The notes beneath the pieces were generated by a model that had not been told where the DNA came from, made no database searches, and saw only the letters and a list, made by a program, of their open reading frames with translations. Below are positions 53,142 to 61,401 of a stretch of DNA of 64,000 nt, piece by piece (the first letter of the stretch is position 1; each line of letters opens with the position of its first letter). Source of the stretch: CAZWRN01 sp964446685 (lineage in GTDB: Bacteria > Patescibacteriota > Microgenomatia > Daviesbacterales > UBA10151); the NCBI GenBank assembly GCA_964446685.1, contig CAYUPO010000003.1, forward strand, positions 1-64,000. Direction: 5' to 3'. The translations under genes and the position numbers were made by a program.

Positions 53142-54779
53142 TTATTTTTGCTTACTCTTTTTATCAATATATAGCACCAGGCTTAGTGTTCTGGCAGTAT
53201 TATCATATTCAGAATCGAGAGTAACATTTAATGCAGCGGCGATCTGCTGAGCAAAAATACCTTCCAAGCCTGAGGCGAATTTCAAATGGCTGCTGCTGCC
53301 TAGGGTTCCATATCCTTTGATAAAAAGCATTTTCTTTTCTTCAGGCAGAAGAGAGATCCCAGACACAGCGATCTTAATCCGAACAATCGATTCATTATAT
53401 AAATCTACCTGGACCAAGACCGTTTTTTGAGGGGTCGCCACACTCAGTAAATTAGCTATAAAAATAAGTTTATTTAGTAAAATACCAAACCATTTAATTG
53501 ATATTGAAGTACTGAAATAAGGAGAGGTCATCTGGATTGCAGACAGGTTTAGTCCAGGGGGCAAAGGTGCTAATTTGGTCTGAGATGAAAAAGCCAGATT
53601 ATAAGACAGGGTATTGTTGATCAAATGCGAAAATTCCTGATTTTGACTGACCATATTACTGGTGAATTGGGCAAGATCAACAAATGATGGCACTTTATCA
53701 TCATTGATCTGTTTAATTTCAGTTAGCAGCATACTATCTTCCCCCCAATTTTTGGCCAGATATAACTGCCCTGCCAGATGAGCTAATTTCCCTGAGATTA
53801 ATTTGTCTTTCAAGTCCTCTAAAGTGGCCTGTTGTTTGATCTGAAGAGATTTAATAATCGACAGGGTATCCGGACTTGAATCAGTCTTAGCGGTAGTTTG
53901 AGTGTTAGTAATAATGAAAGTTATTTGTTCAACCGTCCCCTGAAGATCAGCAACAGGCTTAATATCCACCACTACATTAAAAGGGGCGGGATTATTTTTG
54001 GCATACATATTAATTTCGGTTAACCTTTTTTGAACTTTTTGGGTCAGAAAATCTTTAATTAACGGATGATCAGCATTCACAAAACTGTTATTTTTAGTCC
54101 TCAAATACAAAATATCAAAAATCGGCTTACTGACAATTTCTGTACGGGAGAGCATCAAAGCCCGCTCGACGGTATCATTGACGGAAAGTATTTTTAAATC
54201 CAAATTAGTTATAAAAACCAGTTCATTGATCTCACCTAAAATAATTTTATTGGCTGAAACTTCCTTTTCTAAAATATTTGCCAGTTTTGCTTTGAGTTGA
54301 AACTGTTGGGCCAGAAAATAACAAAAAGGCAGAATAATAAAGTAGGACATAAAATAAAGCGTCAGACTGCCCGGATCCTCAGCCAAAGTAGTTGCCAGTC
54401 TGGGATCGATTTTTAAATGCACTAGCAATCCAAGTGCGGACAGGAAGACAAAAAAGAGTGACGCTTTGAGGCTAAGGAAAAAACCAAGACCTAAAGCAAA
54501 AAAATGCAACATTACAAAAAATGAGCTGTAAAATCCACCGGTACTGTAAACCAAAAGCTCTACCAACATACTGCTGAAAAATAAAAATAGCCATCTGATT
54601 ACTGCTACTTTCCTGGCATTTGAAGCGGTAAATATAAATTTCTGAAAAAATATCAGTCCAATGATCAGCACGGCCATGGTGATGTATTGAGTCTGAAGTG
54701 AGGAATTAAAATAAATCAGCAGCAGGGAAAAAAAATTGGACAAAAATAAAATAGTTACTTCAAGCAGAATGATTAACAT
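53142..54779 (-). CDS. Membrane PAS protein, degenerate sensor histidine kinase (copy 2)
   Basis: 545 residues. Membrane helices occupy about 1-170; a PAS domain lies at about 190-300 (INELVFITNLDLKILSVNDTVERAL); a C-terminal part ends in KFASGLEGIFAQQIAAALNVTL, aligning with GSGLEGFILKKLCTYLNIPL of the copy at 43282. The phospho-accepting His and Asn box are not evident. It is preceded on the same strand by a tiny membrane protein gene. Confidence 0.7.
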   Translation of the reverse strand: MLIILLEVTILFLSNFFSLLLIYFNSSLQTQYITMAVLIIGLIFFQKFIFTASNARKVAVIRWLFLFFSSMLVELLVYSTGGFYSSFFVMLHFFALGLGFFLSLKASLFFVFLSALGLLVHLKIDPRLATTLAEDPGSLTLYFMSYFIILPFCYFLAQQFQLKAKLANILEKEVSANKIILGEINELVFITNLDLKILSVNDTVERALMLSRTEIVSKPIFDILYLRTKNNSFVNADHPLIKDFLTQKVQKRLTEINMYAKNNPAPFNVVVDIKPVADLQGTVEQITFIITNTQTTAKTDSSPDTLSIIKSLQIKQQATLEDLKDKLISGKLAHLAGQLYLAKNWGEDSMLLTEIKQINDDKVPSFVDLAQFTSNMVSQNQEFSHLINNTLSYNLAFSSQTKLAPLPPGLNLSAIQMTSPYFSTSISIKWFGILLNKLIFIANLLSVATPQKTVLVQVDLYNESIVRIKIAVSGISLLPEEKKMLFIKGYGTLGSSSHLKFASGLEGIFAQQIAAALNVTLDSEYDNTARTLSLVLYIDKKSKQK

Positions 54780-54860
54780 AGATAGAATTCATTGTAGTAA
54801 TAAAATGTGTGGACTGTCCAGAAAGAAAGATATTTAAGAGATCAAAATTACTAAAAATCA

Positions 54861-55013
54861 CTAGCGGGTGCTGGAAGCTTCACTGGCAACATGCGTATTG
54901 TCTATCTGGGGGGCATTTATATATACATAGGAAGCACCAAATGCCAGAACCACAATCAGAAGCACTACAATCAGCAGACTTCCTGTTTCAGATTTTGATG
55001 ATGAATTAAGCAC
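54861..55013 (-). CDS. Small single-pass membrane protein
   Basis: 50 residues starting with GTG at 55013. The sequence SKSETGSLLIVVLLIVVLAFG then SYVYINAPQIDNTHVASEA gives one membrane helix and a short outside tail. It lies 82 bp upstream of the PAS protein gene on the same strand. It resembles the small anchors encoded at 56967 and 58695 in layout, not sequence. The hydrophobic pattern and clean frame support it; there is no homology evidence. Confidence 0.5.
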   Translation of the reverse strand: MLNSSSKSETGSLLIVVLLIVVLAFGASYVYINAPQIDNTHVASEASSTR

Positions 55014-55128
55014 ATTTTTAAGCGTATCACCTATTTGTGAAAACTGTCAATTGGAAATTTATACCTTCCAGTTATTACAAATCTAGTTGACATAGTATAT
55101 AAGAAGATCATATCGTAAGAGTACTGCT

Positions 55129-56970
55129 GTGAGAATATCAAATATCCAATATCCAATATCCAATGCCAAATGGGGTTCTAAGTTTACTTCTTATGTGCTA
55201 TCTGCTATCAGCTCTCAGCTATCTGCCAACTCTCAAGCTGGTGTTGCTCAATTAGCTCTGGTTATGCTTCTTCTAGCAGGTGTCGCTGTAGGAACCTATG
55301 TGGTCCAAAATAGAACTAATCTCATCCCCCATGCACAGGAATGCACTGAAACCAGACTTGATAATGAATGCCGTGACGATGGGTATATATATGAAATTTA
55401 TCAGGACTGTAATGGAGATTATAGAAGAGAAAACACAAATGAAACATGTGGAGAAAAAGATCAGACGGAATCCTGCGGTTATGATCAGAAATCTGTAGAA
55501 TACAGCTGCAAAAATGGCTATCGATGTTTTGAAGATTATTTCAAAGATTCTTCAACCAGCTGTAAATGGCAATATAAAGATCCACATTTTCACTGTGATG
55601 AAGATTCAAAATGTAGTACCGATGCCAAAAATAGCGCAGATAAAAATGAAGAAGAATGTCGAAATTCCGGTAACGTTTGGGAAGATAACACCTGTAAACA
55701 AAAAGCCGTCTCAAAAGGGCCATCTGGTCCAGGAAGCTCAGATGATAACAAAACGGCTGATAACACTTCATATGATCAGGGTGACTGCCGGGATGGAGCT
55801 AAAGTTTATAAAGACGGATACACCTGGATTACTTACTGTACTAAAGTCTGTAGTAAAAACTCTGATTGTCCAAAAAATACGACTGATGGTGCAGTCAATC
55901 CTGAAACCAGTAACTGGTGTTACGGCTTTAATGGCGGTAAAGCTCCCCGTTGTATGATGCTGGTTCAGAGTGATAATAAAGAAGTCAATGACCAGTCAAG
56001 GAAAAGCAGTAACTCAAAAGCAGTTGAGGAGATTAAATCTACTATTGCTCAAGGTGGAGATCCTAACCCAGCGGCTGCCGCAGCTACTCAAAGTTCTTCA
56101 GCTGATTTTAAAGCTAAAATTGATGCTCAAAATACCCAACGAGGCAGCCTCGTCAGTGAGCTGGCCACTGTTTTAAATAATGCAGGATCAGGCAATAGTT
56201 CACTCACTGGCGCAGTTAACCGAGCCCAATCCCTGATTACTTCAGCTGCTTCAAGTGCTGCTGCCTGCTATACCGGAACTGACAAACCATTAAATGACAG
56301 CTGTGATGCTACTACCCAGGCTGCCAACGATATCGCGGTTGCTGCTTCAAGGGTGGCTTTATTTGATGCAGTAGCAGCCGGTGTCCCTAATACCTGTGTC
56401 AAAGTTGATATGGCTGTTGGAGCTAATACTTCCAATTCAATTATAGAAGTTGCACCAGCTGAAAATGCCTCCAATCTATCCCGGTTATTTATGTGTCGCG
56501 GAGCAGAAAGCGCCACAGGTAAAAAAGATGGAGATATTAAATGGCGGGTTCGCGATAATAATGGCTCACTTCAAGAAGTATCCCAAACATCATTAACTCA
56601 GCTTGGTTTACAAAATGGCCAAAAACAAATTCTTACAATTCCAGAAAATTTTATAGTTAGACGTAATAACGCGGCAGCCTTATCATCTCAGCCTGCATTT
56701 GCTGGGACAACTACCTTAAACTTTAATGAAACATCAAGCACTGCGTGGAAGGAAGTAGCTGTTAGTAATTGTTTAAGTAACTGCTCTAGTTTTCCGTCTG
56801 GCGCTGCTTGTTATCAAAAAGGAACTACCAACGAATATAATTGTAATGGAGCCAATCAAACGCAATCAACCGTTTCGGAAAAGAAGAACTTAGCGAAAAA
56901 TGCTACCTGCAACGATAATAAAGAATGTAGATCAGGCCAGTGCAATCCGGGGACATCAAAATGTTTATGA
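55129..56970 (+). CDS. Cys-rich exported protein with N-terminal heptad-repeat peptide
   Basis: 613 residues, GTG start. Residues 3-40 are coded by two heptad arrays and read ISNIQYP-ISN and LSAISSQ-LSAN. They are followed by the real anchor GVAQLALVMLLLAGVAVGTY. Residues 60-270 are rich in Cys (about 24), probably disulfide-bonded outside the cell. A helical Ala-rich part and a domain shared with the genes at 57320 and 59446 follow (CVKVDMAVGAN ... MCRGAES ... KWRVRDNNG). A Cys-rich tail (CNDNKECRSGQCNPG) ends it. Confidence 0.75.
   Translation: MRISNIQYPISNAKWGSKFTSYVLSAISSQLSANSQAGVAQLALVMLLLAGVAVGTYVVQNRTNLIPHAQECTETRLDNECRDDGYIYEIYQDCNGDYRRENTNETCGEKDQTESCGYDQKSVEYSCKNGYRCFEDYFKDSSTSCKWQYKDPHFHCDEDSKCSTDAKNSADKNEEECRNSGNVWEDNTCKQKAVSKGPSGPGSSDDNKTADNTSYDQGDCRDGAKVYKDGYTWITYCTKVCSKNSDCPKNTTDGAVNPETSNWCYGFNGGKAPRCMMLVQSDNKEVNDQSRKSSNSKAVEEIKSTIAQGGDPNPAAAAATQSSSADFKAKIDAQNTQRGSLVSELATVLNNAGSGNSSLTGAVNRAQSLITSAASSAAACYTGTDKPLNDSCDATTQAANDIAVAASRVALFDAVAAGVPNTCVKVDMAVGANTSNSIIEVAPAENASNLSRLFMCRGAESATGKKDGDIKWRVRDNNGSLQEVSQTSLTQLGLQNGQKQILTIPENFIVRRNNAAALSSQPAFAGTTTLNFNETSSTAWKEVAVSNCLSNCSSFPSGAACYQKGTTNEYNCNGANQTQSTVSEKKNLAKNATCNDNKECRSGQCNPGTSKCL
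55135..55231. repeat. Heptad arrays HR9 inside the 5' end of a coding region
   Basis: ATATCAA then three ATATCCA units (55135-55162), and GCTATCT, GCTATCA, GCTCTCA, GCTATCT, GCCAACT (55197-55231). Both are open in frame and translated as 7-residue periodic peptides. Confidence 0.85.
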
Positions 56971-57278
56971 GAAACAAGTTGTCAGCTATCATTCGTCAGT
57001 CTTCAGCTTCAAATGAGAATGGAGTTGGACTAATGATTATCATTGGAATTATTTCTGTGCTGCTGATTGGAGCAATCGCTGTGACGACTCCGCAAATAAA
57101 AAAATTTATCCTTCCATCATCTGCTGAACCTTCCCCTACTTTAAGTCCTGCACCAGAAACAGTTCAACTCTCAGAAAAACAGCAGTTATATTTGCGTAAT
57201 AAAGAACGGATCCAGCAGGAATTAAACCTGGATGACACCCAATTTAATCTTTTAGTTGAGAGTGCTGCAAAAAACTAA
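56967..57278 (+). CDS. Small exported protein of the duplicated pair (a)
   Basis: About 103 residues, ATGA overlap with the preceding gene; ATG at 56961 is an alternative. ENGVGLMIIIGIISVLLIGAIA is the membrane anchor, a Pro/Ser linker follows, and the last 30 residues (KERIQQELNLDDTQFNLLVES) form an amphipathic helix similar to EKYDLSETQLEILSRV in the gene at 58695. Pairing of a large domain gene with a small anchor gene occurs twice here. Confidence 0.7.
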   Translation: MRNKLSAIIRQSSASNENGVGLMIIIGIISVLLIGAIAVTTPQIKKFILPSSAEPSPTLSPAPETVQLSEKQQLYLRNKERIQQELNLDDTQFNLLVESAAKN

Positions 57279-57283
57279 ACTCG

Positions 57284-57313
57284 TTGACAATATGCCCGCA
57301 AAACTAATATTGT
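57284..57313 (+). promoter_or_regulatory. Leaderless-type promoter of the gene at 57320
   Basis: TTGACA at 57284-57289, 18-bp spacer, TATTGT at 57308-57313, 6 nt to the ATG. Confidence 0.7.
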
Positions 57314-57319
57314 AAGGAT

Positions 57320-58690
57320 ATGCCCTTTAAACAATTTGAAATTCGAAATTCGAAATTTGAATTTAAATATAAATGTTTTAATTTTAAATTTTTAAACTTT
57401 TCAAATTCACTTCAAATTTCAAATTTCAAATTTCAAATTTCAAATAGCTTTTCCTCAGAACGAGGTGTGGCTCAGTTGGCATTAGTGATTCTGTTGTTAG
57501 CTGGGGTAGCTATTGGGACTTATGTTGTCCAAAACAGAACTAATGTTTCTCCTAATGCAGCTGCGCCAAATGAGTCTGAGGGCTGTAAAAAAGTGTCCTT
57601 CTCCGGAAGAAGTGAAAAAGAGCTGGCTGATGGAAGACTCGAGATTACTTTTACCTGGGCAGATGGCAGAACAACTTATGATTATAAAACACCTAAAAAA
57701 GCTGATGGGGATAGAACTCTAATCGGGGCTCAGTCCCGCGGTACTCTGGCTGATGGAACGGCTATCAATAAGTCAGGTATCTCTAAAACGGTCGGAACTA
57801 CCATCACTCAGGGCTGGTCAGATGGGAGTGTTCAATACAACACAGTTACTTCTGGAACAAATCATCAGGGGCTGGCTGGTGACAGAATTGATCCTAGTCA
57901 TTTTATGGTTCCAAACACCAAAGGTGGTTCCTGTGGTGAATCAACAACAACTGCTCCAAAAACCGGAACCGCACCAAAAACAGGGACAGCTCCTAAAACC
58001 GGGACTGCACCCATAACAAACACCACTCCAAAAACAAATACTCAAACAAACAATGCACCCGCTCCCATCACTCAGACTCAGCCGGCTCCGGCTATTAACA
58101 CTTCAGCGACCACTGCTACATCACTTTTACAGCAGTTCCAAACACTACAGGAAGTATTTAATACAACTATTGTCACCAAAGTAGCCAGCTCATCAGCTGT
58201 TTTAAGTGCTGATTCAAAAAGCCGAATAGACTCTTTAATTACAAAAACTACTCAAAGCTTAAATAATGGTATCCAGTCATCACAAAGTTGTATCACCACA
58301 CCCACCACCACCTGTGCCAACAGCCTGCCTCCCCTTTTAAATTATTCTCTGGTGGCTGTCAGGCTCACTGCATTTAGTGCGTTGTTTGCTGATATTCCTG
58401 AGATGTGTTCGCGGGCAGATTTTGGAATTACTCCGGCGATAACTGCTGTCTCCCCCGACGGTGCAACCGGGCCAATTTATGTCTGCAGCGGATCTGATGG
58501 TAAAGAAAAAAAATGGCGGATCTTTGATACCAATAACTCCCCCCATCTACTGAGTACTACTGACGCCGCAAGCTGGAAGACTCTGTCAGATCCAGCTACA
58601 ACAGCTGAATTCCCTCCAGCTTTCCAGGCTAAATTCTCGCAAGCTAATACCCTGGTAAATCAAGCCAGCAGCAGTGCCTCGCTACCGTAA
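57320..58690 (+). CDS. Exported protein with N-terminal heptad-repeat peptide, paralogue of the gene at 55129
   Basis: 456 residues. The first 50 residues (FEIRNSKFEFK..., ISNFKFQISN) are the translation of a heptad inverted repeat. They precede the anchor GVAQLALVILLLAGVAIGTYVVQNRTN, almost identical to the one in the gene at 55129. A beta-rich part, a TAPKTG repeat linker and a helical region follow, then the shared domain (MCSRADFGITPAI ... VCSGSDGKEKKWRI). The promoter has leaderless spacing to the ATG at 57320, so the repeat-coded peptide is expected to be translated. Confidence 0.75.
   Translation: MPFKQFEIRNSKFEFKYKCFNFKFLNFSNSLQISNFKFQISNSFSSERGVAQLALVILLLAGVAIGTYVVQNRTNVSPNAAAPNESEGCKKVSFSGRSEKELADGRLEITFTWADGRTTYDYKTPKKADGDRTLIGAQSRGTLADGTAINKSGISKTVGTTITQGWSDGSVQYNTVTSGTNHQGLAGDRIDPSHFMVPNTKGGSCGESTTTAPKTGTAPKTGTAPKTGTAPITNTTPKTNTQTNNAPAPITQTQPAPAINTSATTATSLLQQFQTLQEVFNTTIVTKVASSSAVLSADSKSRIDSLITKTTQSLNNGIQSSQSCITTPTTTCANSLPPLLNYSLVAVRLTAFSALFADIPEMCSRADFGITPAITAVSPDGATGPIYVCSGSDGKEKKWRIFDTNNSPHLLSTTDAASWKTLSDPATTAEFPPAFQAKFSQANTLVNQASSSASLP
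57338..57447. repeat. Heptad inverted repeat HR10 inside a coding region
   Basis: GAAATTC, GAAATTC, GAAATTT on the left and four AATTTCA units on the right, with a loop of T/A-rich 7-mers. Open in frame. Confidence 0.85.
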
Positions 58691-58694
58691 GCTT

Positions 58695-58976
58695 ATGAAC
58701 CAAAAAGGATTGACTGTCATATTTCTGAGTATAGGAATCTTTTTTCTCCTATTAGGAGGGGTGGGATTATGGTTTTATTTCAGTAATTTTGGCCCACTTT
58801 CGTCACCCTACCAAATCAATGAAACTAGCCAAACAGAACAATTGGGCACGGAGTCAGAACAGGCAGGAGATAACATGTTAGAAGAAGCTCCTGATTATAA
58901 TGAGGCAAGAGAGAAATATGACCTTAGTGAAACTCAGCTTGAGATCTTATCCCGGGTTGATAGCTCGCGGCTCTAA
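58695..58976 (+). CDS. Small exported protein of the duplicated pair (b)
   Basis: 93 residues from the ATG at 58695 (MNQKGLTVIFLSIGIFFLLL). One membrane anchor of the K-G type is followed by an acidic linker and a C-terminal helix (AREKYDLSETQLEILSRVD) like that of the small protein encoded at 56967. It follows the gene at 57320 by 4 nt. Confidence 0.7.
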   Translation: MNQKGLTVIFLSIGIFFLLLGGVGLWFYFSNFGPLSSPYQINETSQTEQLGTESEQAGDNMLEEAPDYNEAREKYDLSETQLEILSRVDSSRL

Positions 58977-59014
58977 TGATTCTTTTTTACTGCCGGATCA
59001 TCTAAAATATTATT

Positions 59015-59287
59015 ATGCCCTACTCGCAAAAAGGTATCTCCTCCATGATTGTTTTAGTACTTACTGCCCTAATTATTCTGTTGGCCTGGGAGATTGGTGA
59101 ATATGCCCAGCTTTATTCAGAAACAAATTATCAAAACCCTTTTGAAGGGCAAACCACCGGAAGAAACTGTTTTGGCAGTAATACCACCTTTGACTGCTAT
59201 GATCAGGATGAAGGCACTGATTTTGTTGACTCTCCCTCACCCGGTGACAGGCTAATTTTTGGCTGGCAGGATGATAATAAACCTTAA
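59015..59287 (+). CDS. Small exported protein with K-G-type anchor
   Basis: 90 residues. MPYSQKGISSMIVLVLTALI is the anchor; the rest is acidic, with two Cys (NCFGSNTTFDCYDQDEG) that could form a disulfide. No family recognised. TAAAAT lies 6 nt before the ATG. Confidence 0.65.
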   Translation: MPYSQKGISSMIVLVLTALIILLAWEIGEYAQLYSETNYQNPFEGQTTGRNCFGSNTTFDCYDQDEGTDFVDSPSPGDRLIFGWQDDNKP

Positions 59288-59405
59288 GAAAATTTCTAAA
59301 TACTAATTTCTAATTTCTAAACAAATTCCAAATCCTAATGACTAAACTCTTAGAATCTGGACATTAGACATTATTTAGATATTAGAAATTAGAGTACTTA
59401 GAAAT
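59288..59405. repeat. Heptad inverted repeat HR11
   Basis: TTTCTAA, ATACTAA, TTTCTAA units on the left and TTAGATA, TTAGAAA, TTAGAGT, ACTTAGA on the right. Confidence 0.8.
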
Positions 59406-59409
59406 TTTA

Positions 59410-59438
59410 TTGACAACCTTTCCAGATCCAGTTACTCT
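59410..59438 (+). promoter_or_regulatory. Leaderless-type promoter of the gene at 59446
   Basis: TTGACA at 59410-59415, 17-bp spacer, TACTCT at 59433-59438, 7 nt to the ATG. It begins directly after the right arm of HR11. Confidence 0.7.
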
Positions 59439-59445
59439 TAAATAT

Positions 59446-60141
59446 ATGCGTCAGAAAATTATTACTTCGACTCTTACTTACTGGGGGTTTATCGGGATTT
59501 TAGCAATGATTGCATTTTTTCTTTTTTCTTCCCATATTTATGCTCAATCCCCTTCCTCTAATCTCAGTTTTACTCAAAAACGGTTAAATGCCATGAAAGA
59601 ATATCAAAAAGCTGCCGGCAGGTTTGCCTGGCTGGAAAAAATTCCTGAAGCTAAACCCTACTATGATGCCTATATTGTCCAAAATGAAGTGGGGGTTGTT
59701 GAAGGTGACAGATGTCGGGAAAATCTGGAACAGCAGAGCACCCAGAAAAGAAAAGATTGTGACAATAATATCAAAACCCATTTCAAAAAAATCCGTCATT
59801 ATTACCGGTTTATGAAATATCAGGAGCTAGTACATGGCGCTAAAAACGTTTGTGTGAAAGCTGATATGGGTGTAAATCCTGCTTTAACTGCCAAAGGAAT
59901 CGCCAAATCAAACTTCTCTCCTGATCCGGCTAATCCAAAAGAAACCGGCCTAACAGGGCAGTCTACCGTTTATCTGTGTGCTGACGGTGAAGGCAAGAAA
60001 AAATTGCGGGTTAGAACAGCAAGTGGTAAATATGTCAAATTAACAGCCGCAGATCTAGCCAGACCAGAATTGCAGATTTCCAATTTGCCGCCAGCAGCAA
60101 ATATAGCAGCGTTAAAAGATAAAATAGATTTAGATAAGTGA
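59446..60141 (+). CDS. Exported protein with the shared C-terminal domain
   Basis: 231 residues from the ATG at 59446 (MRQKIITSTLTYWGF). A signal peptide ends near SSHIYAQSP. A helical region with two Cys (DRCRENLEQQ, KDCDNNIKTH) is followed by the domain shared with the genes at 55129 and 57320 (VCVKADMGVNPAL ... VYLCADGEGKKKLRVR). This is the shortest member and suggests the minimal domain is about 100 residues. An upstream in-frame TTG is part of the -35 box. Confidence 0.75.
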   Translation: MRQKIITSTLTYWGFIGILAMIAFFLFSSHIYAQSPSSNLSFTQKRLNAMKEYQKAAGRFAWLEKIPEAKPYYDAYIVQNEVGVVEGDRCRENLEQQSTQKRKDCDNNIKTHFKKIRHYYRFMKYQELVHGAKNVCVKADMGVNPALTAKGIAKSNFSPDPANPKETGLTGQSTVYLCADGEGKKKLRVRTASGKYVKLTAADLARPELQISNLPPAANIAALKDKIDLDK

Positions 60142-60215
60142 ATTAGCGGACTAGTGAATTAGTAAACCAGACATTGGGTCTAATTCACCAATTAACTGAT
60201 TTACTAATTAAATAT
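60142..60215. repeat. Heptad-like inverted repeat HR12
   Basis: GTGAATTAG and TTAGTAA words on the left, CTAATTCAC and TTACTAA on the right, around CAGACATTGGG. Less regular than the others. Confidence 0.6.
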
Positions 60216-60222
60216 CTGCCTT

Positions 60223-60546
60223 ATGAAAAATATAAAATTAAACCGATTTACGATTTACGATTTACGATTTACGAATCAGTTTGGTGTTGCTCCTTTGGTT
60301 TTTCTGGCTATATCAGGAGTGTTTCTAGCGGGAGTTTTACTTTTTATTGCCACACAGTCCCTCAATATTAAAAACCCATTCGCCACTCCCGTACCTAGCG
60401 GCACTATGATCGGTAATGCTGTCATTGCCTCCCCTATCCCAGTTGATCCAAATGACCCGGCTCTTTGTGACGATGAATACAACGCTGATTGTGATAATTC
60501 CGAAGGCGACGACGTCGATCCGGCAGACCTGGCAGGACCAGATTAG
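60223..60546 (+). CDS. Small exported protein with heptad-coded N-terminus
   Basis: 107 residues. NRFTIYDLRFTNQ at residues 7-19 is the translation of four GATTTAC heptads (60245-60272); it precedes the anchor FGVAPLVFLAISGVFLAGVLL. The remainder is a short Pro/Asp-rich tail with two Cys (CDDEYNADCDN). The anchor is K-G-less but has the GVAPL core typical here. Confidence 0.65.
   Translation: MKNIKLNRFTIYDLRFTNQFGVAPLVFLAISGVFLAGVLLFIATQSLNIKNPFATPVPSGTMIGNAVIASPIPVDPNDPALCDDEYNADCDNSEGDDVDPADLAGPD
60245..60272 (+). repeat. Heptad array HR13, four GATTTAC units
   Basis: Four perfect tandem copies, translated in the N-terminus of the gene at 60223. Only one arm is present. Confidence 0.9.
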
Positions 60547-60660
60547 AAAAATATCCAATAAACAAATGTCAAATAAACAAATTTCAAATTACTCAGTTTA
60601 ATGCTTCATAAATCCTATATTTGGCATTGGGTTATTTGTTTATTTGGTATTTGTTTAAAC
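60547..60660. repeat. Heptad inverted repeat HR14
   Basis: ATATCCA, ATAAACA, AATGTCA, AATAAAC on the left; TATTTGG, TTATTTG, TTTATTT, GGTATTT on the right. The right arm is open in frame with the next gene but lies before its likely start. Confidence 0.8.
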
Positions 60661-61170
60661 ATGGATTACTTTAAAAAACGTGACATTCTGAAAAAATACA
60701 ACTCTCTAAAAGACCGACCTCAACTTGTTTATTCGCTGAGTGCTCTAATGGTTATTTTGGGGTTGCTGCTGCTTTACTGGTTTTTGACTCCGCGGATCGA
60801 CTCATATCTTTCCTCACAACCAAAAGCCTATCAGATTCAGAATTTTAAACCCAATATCCGGTATGTTTTAGCCAAATCTGATGTTGTAACAGGTATTGCA
60901 ACACCCAGCGGCTATGTCAAAGTAATCTTAAAAGAGCCCAAGATTGTTTTACGGGCTAAAGCTGATAAAAGAGGTCATTGGCTGGTCAAAATACCAGAAA
61001 AAATACCGGAAAAAAATTATCAGATGCAGATCATCAGCTTTGACACCAAAGGCAAAAACCCCAAAGTAAAACAAGTCAAAATGAAAGTAGAACCAAATAA
61101 TATTGTCTATCAGTCAAAGCTCTACAAAGATTTTCAAAAATTGTCAAAACAAGTTTTTAGTAAGACTTGA
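60661..61170 (+). CDS. Single-pass membrane protein with Ig-like domain (a)
   Basis: 169 residues from the ATG at 60661 (MDYFKKRDILKKYNSL). The upstream in-frame ATG at 60601 lies inside a repeat arm. One membrane helix (about 24-44) precedes an Ig-like beta domain (about 60-150: DVVTGIATPSGYVKVIL, RGHWLVKIPEKI). The domain matches the one in the next gene (FLMGSTSPDSKVKLIF, QGNWVAQLPKSL). Probably extracellular. Confidence 0.7.
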   Translation: MDYFKKRDILKKYNSLKDRPQLVYSLSALMVILGLLLLYWFLTPRIDSYLSSQPKAYQIQNFKPNIRYVLAKSDVVTGIATPSGYVKVILKEPKIVLRAKADKRGHWLVKIPEKIPEKNYQMQIISFDTKGKNPKVKQVKMKVEPNNIVYQSKLYKDFQKLSKQVFSKT

Positions 61171-61177
61171 TTTAAGA

Positions 61178-61340
61178 TCTAAATTACCCCACCTTTGTCA
61201 TTCTGACACTTCCTAATGTCATTTCGAGCGAAGCGAGAAATCTCAAGACTAAAATGGACAAACCAGTTTTTAATATTTAGATCTCTCGCTCCTCGCTCGA
61301 GATGACACAGTAGTAAATTCCCACCTCGAAGGTGGAAAAC
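61178..61340. repeat. GAGCGAAGCGAG-type inverted repeat
   Basis: TGTCATTTCGAGCGAAGCGA at 61217-61236 and its inverted relative (61281-61307, CTCGCTCGAGATGACA) form a large hairpin. Very similar palindromes occur in many unrelated bacterial genomes. It lies between two Ig-like protein genes. Confidence 0.75.
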
Positions 61341-61365
61341 TCGTAATATCATATAGATCATTGGT

Positions 61366-61395
61366 TTGACTTCAGAAGGGGTAGTTCTTTATAGT
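61366..61395 (+). promoter_or_regulatory. Leaderless-type promoter of the gene at 61402
   Basis: TTGACT at 61366-61371, 18-bp spacer, TATAGT at 61390-61395, 6 nt to the ATG. Confidence 0.7.
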
Positions 61396-61401
61396 TAAAT
61401 C

